Below, piece by piece: positions 14,159 to 17,594 of a DNA stretch of 17,594 nt. Made by a program: the position numbers and the translations under genes. The notes under the pieces were generated by a model, which worked only from the letters and a program-made list of their open reading frames with translations, made no database searches and was not told where the DNA came from. The DNA comes from Puniceicoccaceae bacterium (GTDB taxonomy: Bacteria > Verrucomicrobiota > Verrucomicrobiia > Opitutales > Coraliomargaritaceae): positions 1-17,594 of the forward strand of contig PXBU01000346.1 of assembly GCA_003566795.1 (NCBI GenBank). Reading direction: 5' to 3'. How positions within the stretch are numbered: position 1 is the first letter of the stretch; each line of letters opens with the position of its first letter.

Positions 14159-15433
14159 TCAAATCGTCCGGCTGACTTGGAAGACGCTGGTTACGATGCC
14201 GAGGGCGATCAGCGTGACGAGGATGAAGGCGGCGGCGAGGGCGCCGGTTGAGACGATGTTGGTTAGAATACCCAGGCGCTGCGTCAGTTCATCGCGAAAG
14301 CCATTGGTGACTTCATTCATACTTTTCCCCAAGTTGCCGGTGTCTTCGCCGACGGTGAGAATATCCACCGCGATATCAGGCATGAATCCGTTGCGGCGAA
14401 AAGCCTGAGCGATCGATAGACCTTCGTTGACTTCGCTGCGGGCGGCATGAAAACGCGCGCGCAGTTCGAGATTATTTACAGTGCGCTCGGTTAGTTGCAG
14501 GGTCTCGGTGGTGTGGATGCCGCTTTCCAGCAGCGTGGCAATCAAGCTGCCAGACTGGAAGAGGTCGGAGTAATAAAATATTTTACCGACCATCGGTAAG
14601 CGCAGCAACCAGCGGTCGGTTTTCTTGCGGCCCGCTTCGCTGCGCCTCCATTGCTTGATGCCGATTGTGGCAAGGACCACCGCGATGATGATGAAAGGAC
14701 CACCCTTGGTGAGCATGGCTGATCCGTCGATCAGCAGACGTGCGCTCCAGGTCAATTCACCCCCCAGGCGATTGAGCATCCCTTGAATTTGGGGTAAGAG
14801 CACGGTGACAAAGAGAATCACCACCGCCACCGCCACCATGCAGATGAAGGCGGGGTAGGCCATACTGGCCAGCATCTTCTTGCGAATGGCTTGTTTTTCT
14901 TCGAGGTGTTCAATCACCTTGCGCAGAATAGGTGCCAGGCTGCCAGTGGCTTCACCGGCTTCAATGACGTAACTGACTGAGCCGGAAAAATACTTTGGTT
15001 GACGGGCCATCGCGCCTGCCAGGGTGGCCCCCTCGCTCAAGTCGCGCCAGAGTGTCGTGGCCAGGGACTTCTGCTCCTTTTCGCTCAGGCGCTGACTGAG
15101 AATACGGATCGAGTCACCTGCCGGCAGGCCCGAGCCATGCAGTTCCAATAGCCGCTTCATCACCGCCAGCCCGACGTGCTCCCGCTTGGCACTCCCGGAG
15201 CGTGGCGCGGCAAGATTCTGTGCATCGACGCCCTTGTTCCCGCTCAGTGCTTTAAATTTCTCCCCTAGCTTGCTCAAGGCCGAGAGCGATTCTTTACCGA
15301 CCTCGCGAATGGTGACAGGACTCAATCCCTGCGCCTGTAGACGGCGCATTGCCGCCCGACGCTCTGGCGCTTCGATTTGGCCGCCGAGGACGACGCCATC
15401 CGAATTGCGCGCTTTATATTCAAACATTGCCAT
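14159..15433 (-). CDS. Type II secretion / type IV pilus inner-membrane platform protein (GspF/PilC family)
   Basis: A 424-residue protein in the two-domain T2SSF layout. The N-terminal FEYKARNSDGVVLGGQIEAP and AMRRLQAQGLSPVTIREV are typical of GspF/PilC. The first T2SSF domain spans about 85-210 (LLELHGSGLPAGDSIRILSQ, VIEAGEATGSLAPIL, ending in a membrane segment MVAVAVVILFVTVLLPQI). The second spans about 290-415 (DLFQSGSLIATLLESGIHTT, LTVGEDTGNLGKSM, final membrane helix AAAFILVTLIALGIV). Residues 45-80 are a longer-than-usual polar linker. The family forms the inner-membrane platform contacting the GspE/PilB ATPase. No ATPase, pseudopilin or secretin gene is adjacent, so it is an orphan copy here. 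Starts: ATG 15433 preferred; ATG 15427 also fits; the TTG at 15442 is less likely. Confidence 0.92.
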   Translation of the reverse strand: MAMFEYKARNSDGVVLGGQIEAPERRAAMRRLQAQGLSPVTIREVGKESLSALSKLGEKFKALSGNKGVDAQNLAAPRSGSAKREHVGLAVMKRLLELHGSGLPAGDSIRILSQRLSEKEQKSLATTLWRDLSEGATLAGAMARQPKYFSGSVSYVIEAGEATGSLAPILRKVIEHLEEKQAIRKKMLASMAYPAFICMVAVAVVILFVTVLLPQIQGMLNRLGGELTWSARLLIDGSAMLTKGGPFIIIAVVLATIGIKQWRRSEAGRKKTDRWLLRLPMVGKIFYYSDLFQSGSLIATLLESGIHTTETLQLTERTVNNLELRARFHAARSEVNEGLSIAQAFRRNGFMPDIAVDILTVGEDTGNLGKSMNEVTNGFRDELTQRLGILTNIVSTGALAAAFILVTLIALGIVTSVFQVSRTI

Positions 15434-15569
15434 CTTTTGCAATCCATTGCCCTGCCGATGAGGATGAGTCGATATTTATCGTTCCAGTCGAGGAATCAAT
15501 CATGGAATTGTTTGTGTGGAACAAAATCAGTCGACACAGAACGGTATTTCAGGAATAGATGGATACTCG

Positions 15570-16358
15570 ATGCTACGGTTTCTAAACAGCCTTATTTTCC
15601 TGCCTTGCCTTGCTTGTTTGGCTGCGGATGAGGAGAACCACCTCCCGATCCCGGCGGAAATCGACGAAGCGCTGCGGGCCGAGCCGATGCCGGAACTCGG
15701 GGACACCAGGGTGGAGAGGATTTTGATGCGCTACTACGCGGAGGGAATCGGAGGCACCGAGAACTGGGGCGGGGTCGAGAGGGTGAATGTGATCGGCCAG
15801 CTCCGAACCGAGGAAACAGAGCTGCGGGTAAACGCTTTTCACAAGAAGCCGAATTTTACCAGAATCAGCCTTTCCCCGCAGTCGCGGCTGAATGAGTTGA
15901 TTCTCGCCTATGATGGCAAGCTTGCTTGGATGCAGCAAGGTCGCGACGGTGTGCCCGAGCCGATGGGTGAGGCGGAAGCCCGGCGTTTCATTCACAACTC
16001 AGAGTTTGGCAACTACCTGCTGCACCCATTTGCCACGGGGAAACGTATCCGCTTGGTCGACACAGTGCCCGTAGAGGGAACTATTTGCCACCAGATCCGG
16101 GTTGAGCTCGATAGCGGGTTTCAGGTGGATTATTTTATCGATATTCGCAGCTATCTGGAAATCAAGATCGTGAATACCGATTTGCGCGACGGTTCCTCCA
16201 GTAGTGATCTTTACAAAGACTATGATCGCGTGGGTGGCATGCCGATCGCCAAAAGAGTGGAAAGCTACGTGGATGGCAAATGGGTCAGTACCCTTTTGCT
16301 GGATGAGGTAAGGGTGAACTCCGGCGTGATGCCTTGGATGTTTGAAATGCCGGATTGA
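15570..16358 (+). CDS. Secreted protein resembling LolA-type 'outer membrane lipoprotein-sorting' proteins (paralogue 1)
   Basis: A 262-residue exported protein. MLRFLNSLIFLPCLACLAA is a short signal peptide, with the mature protein starting near DEENHLPIP. The body is beta-rich and matches the layout of LolA-superfamily proteins of this phylum. RVERILMRYYAEGIGGTENW is followed by V-I-G-Q-L, KKPNFTRISLS, LILAYDGKLAWMQ, FIHNSEFGNYLLHPFATG, a Cys-containing strand (TICHQIRVELDSG), YFIDIRSYLEIKI and finally YKDYDRVGGMPIAKRVESY. LolA-like folds bind lipids or lipoproteins, but no specific ligand can be read here. An in-frame ATG at 15516 would put a polar leader before the signal sequence, so ATG 15570 is preferred. 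It is divergent from the GspF gene (136 bp) and 51 bp upstream of its paralogue. Confidence 0.8.
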   Translation: MLRFLNSLIFLPCLACLAADEENHLPIPAEIDEALRAEPMPELGDTRVERILMRYYAEGIGGTENWGGVERVNVIGQLRTEETELRVNAFHKKPNFTRISLSPQSRLNELILAYDGKLAWMQQGRDGVPEPMGEAEARRFIHNSEFGNYLLHPFATGKRIRLVDTVPVEGTICHQIRVELDSGFQVDYFIDIRSYLEIKIVNTDLRDGSSSSDLYKDYDRVGGMPIAKRVESYVDGKWVSTLLLDEVRVNSGVMPWMFEMPD

Positions 16359-16363
16359 GCATC

Positions 16364-16379
16364 AATCAGGGTTGATTGT
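16364..16379. other. Small hairpin between the two secreted paralogues
   Basis: CAATCA-GGGT-TGATTG is a perfect 6-bp stem with a 4-nt loop in the 51-bp gap between the paralogous genes. There is no U-run after it, so at most it attenuates or stabilises RNA; the two genes are probably still co-transcribed. Confidence 0.3.
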
Positions 16380-16409
16380 GGGGACTAAGAATTTTAAACA
16401 AACGGCAAA

Positions 16410-17417
16410 ATGAAATATTTGAGAAATTTGAGCCCGGAAAAAATCCTTCTGGCGGGAGTCGCACTGCTTTTTTGTTTGGCGGTGTCCACGCAGCATCTAG
16501 CGGCAAACGAGGAGGTTACGGAAGGCGAACGAGTGGCAACGGTCGACCCGATGGATACGGACGGGCTCGATGGCAGGCTCGCCAGAGTTCTGGAGCGCTA
16601 TTACGCGCGGACATTCGGTGGTCCGGATAACTGGGGCAAGCTGCAGAGTGTTATTTTTGAGGGCACGCTGCATCTGCCGCAGGGTTCGGTCCGCTTTTCC
16701 GCGTATAAAAGGAAGCCCGACTTGTCCAAGGTGATTCTGCATCGTCGGCATGGGGGACGGATCGTGATGGCTTATGACGGGAATGATGCCTGGCAGGCGA
16801 GTCCGTCAGTCTCCGATGGCCGCCCGACCAGCATGGAAGCCGACGAGGCAAAGAATTTTATCCGTGACGCTCCTATTGGCGGGCATCTCCTCTATCCAAT
16901 GATGCCGGGCAAGCAGATCAAATTGCTGGGCATCGTCAAAGTCGATGAGCGTGACTGCCTGGAGCTTGAAGTGACCTTGCCCAACGGGCAGCGCATCCGC
17001 TCGGCGATCGACATTACGGAGCACGTCGAGCGGCGGCAAATCACGATCAACAACGTAAACGGCAAGGAAGAGCACAACATCTACCGCGATTTCCGTACCA
17101 TTGGTGGGGTGCGTTTCCCGTTTAGTAGCGTCATGGAGTCTGAAGGGGAAGAGCTGCACCGGATCGAGATGTCCGATATCCGTATCAATGCTGGCTTATT
17201 TGCCTCGATGTTTCATCGATCCTCCGAGGGCGACTTTGCTGAGCCGGAGGTGGAGGCGGACAGCCCGAGCACGGCTTTTGATGCCGAGGCGGAAATACCG
17301 GGCACCATCGACACACAAGATAGCATCGAAATTCCAGGCACCACCGAGATTCCGGGTGCTAGCGGCTTCGGGGAGACCCCCTTCGGGGAAAGTGCATTTC
17401 CGGATCTCGAATTTTAA
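16410..17417 (+). CDS. Secreted LolA-like protein with acidic repeat tail (paralogue 2)
   Basis: A 335-residue paralogue of the gene just upstream, with a signal peptide (ILLAGVALLFCLAVSTQHLA, cleavage probably after AAN). The shared landmarks occur in the same order: VLERYYARTFGGPDNWGKLQ, YKRKPDLSKVIL, IVMAYDGNDAWQ, EAKNFIRDAPIGGHLLYPMM, a Cys strand (DCLELEVTLPNG), IDITEH and YRDFRTIGGVRFPF, ending in a matching strand ISDIRINAGLF-like segment (SDIRINAGLFASMF). It differs by a C-terminal extension of about 65 residues that is Pro/Gly/Glu-rich. This tail repeats E-I-P-G-T (AEIPGTIDT, IEIPGTTEIPGASG) and ends GETPFGESAFPDLEF. No lipobox or PEP-CTERM sorting signal is seen. Envelope role inferred from export only; the ligand is unknown. 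Confidence 0.8.
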   Translation: MKYLRNLSPEKILLAGVALLFCLAVSTQHLAANEEVTEGERVATVDPMDTDGLDGRLARVLERYYARTFGGPDNWGKLQSVIFEGTLHLPQGSVRFSAYKRKPDLSKVILHRRHGGRIVMAYDGNDAWQASPSVSDGRPTSMEADEAKNFIRDAPIGGHLLYPMMPGKQIKLLGIVKVDERDCLELEVTLPNGQRIRSAIDITEHVERRQITINNVNGKEEHNIYRDFRTIGGVRFPFSSVMESEGEELHRIEMSDIRINAGLFASMFHRSSEGDFAEPEVEADSPSTAFDAEAEIPGTIDTQDSIEIPGTTEIPGASGFGETPFGESAFPDLEF

Positions 17418-17443
17418 TCGATGCTGCCGACTCTTCGTGAGCT

Positions 17444-17463
17444 GCTAGTGGAACCGCACTAGC
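17444..17463. other. Stem-loop after the second secreted paralogue
   Basis: GCTAGTG-GAACCG-CACTAGC is a perfect 7-bp stem with a 6-nt loop, starting 27 bp after the stop codon. No U-tract follows (CGGAATGGC instead), so an intrinsic terminator is not supported; it could protect the mRNA 3' end or belong to the palindromic repeat region that follows. Confidence 0.4.
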
Positions 17464-17494
17464 CGGAATGGCAGTTAAGCGCTTCTCTCGTAGT

Positions 17495-17556
17495 GGCGCG
17501 CTTCAGCCGCCGCGCCGACGCTTGCCTGGTCTTGCGAGCGATGCGGTGGCTGAAGC
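17495..17556. repeat. REP-like long imperfect palindrome
   Basis: GCTTCAGCCGCCGC (17500-17513) and GCGGTGGCTGAAGC (17543-17556) are inverted copies matching at 13 of 14 bases; the remaining pair is a possible G-U wobble. The 29-nt loop holds a smaller CGCT/AGCG pairing. A competing hairpin, GGCGCG (17495-17500) with CGCGCC (17511-17516), overlaps the left arm. No protein-coding frame accounts for the region. This is what a REP/BIME unit recognised by a RAYT transposase can look like; the RAYT gene at the left edge of the window is a candidate partner, though about 16.8 kb away. Confidence 0.55.
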
Positions 17557-17594
17557 TCACCGCTGCGGGTGCTGATCGAACTCAACGACTCTTA

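Overview
The window looks like chromosomal DNA of a Verrucomicrobiota bacterium, most likely the Opitutales/Puniceicoccales side (Coraliomargarita-like). This is inferred from a free-standing SWIB-domain protein, a free-standing CoaB domain, a GYF-DUF975 membrane protein, a REP-associated tyrosine transposase, and the near absence of clear Shine-Dalgarno sequences. I did no database comparison. There are no rRNA or tRNA genes and no CRISPR array. Most genes are housekeeping or envelope genes; the accessory signal is mainly small repeats between genes.

Layout, left to right. (1) 1-734: 3' part of a REP-associated tyrosine transposase gene, cut by the window edge. (2) 843-4486, minus strand: Nudix hydrolase, then RodA, then ribonuclease E/G, a probable cell-shape/RNA-processing cluster. 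A palindrome built of 7-bp units lies between the Nudix gene and rodA. (3) 4624-5822: a small unknown protein facing a secreted TPR protein. (4) 5964-8055, plus strand: DtxR-family metal-responsive repressor and a glycerate 2-kinase. A short array of 7-bp units follows. (5) 8120-10768, minus strand: a lemA-M48 peptidase pair whose peptidase has a glycine-rich loop and a long C-terminal extension. (6) 10955-12401: a VC0807-like membrane protein and a stand-alone CoaB, divergent with only 25 bp between starts. (7) 12643-13036: SWIB protein with a strong intrinsic terminator, then a 57-bp palindromic repeat element. (8) 13181-15433, minus strand: a GspF/PilC-like membrane protein followed by a GYF-DUF975 membrane protein. 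(9) 15570-17417, plus strand: two tandem paralogous secreted proteins that resemble the LolA-like 'outer membrane lipoprotein-sorting' group. (10) 17418-17594: palindromic REP-like sequence at the right edge.

The most unusual content is repeat DNA: two independent arrays with exact 7-nt periodicity but different sequences (3956-4018 and 8064-8098), a palindromic element with doubled 21-nt units (13062-13118), and REP-like stem-loops (10845-10868 and 17495-17556) in a window that also carries a REP-type transposase. The most interesting protein-level observation is the secreted paralogue pair divergent from an orphan GspF. No obvious defence or biosynthetic system is present.
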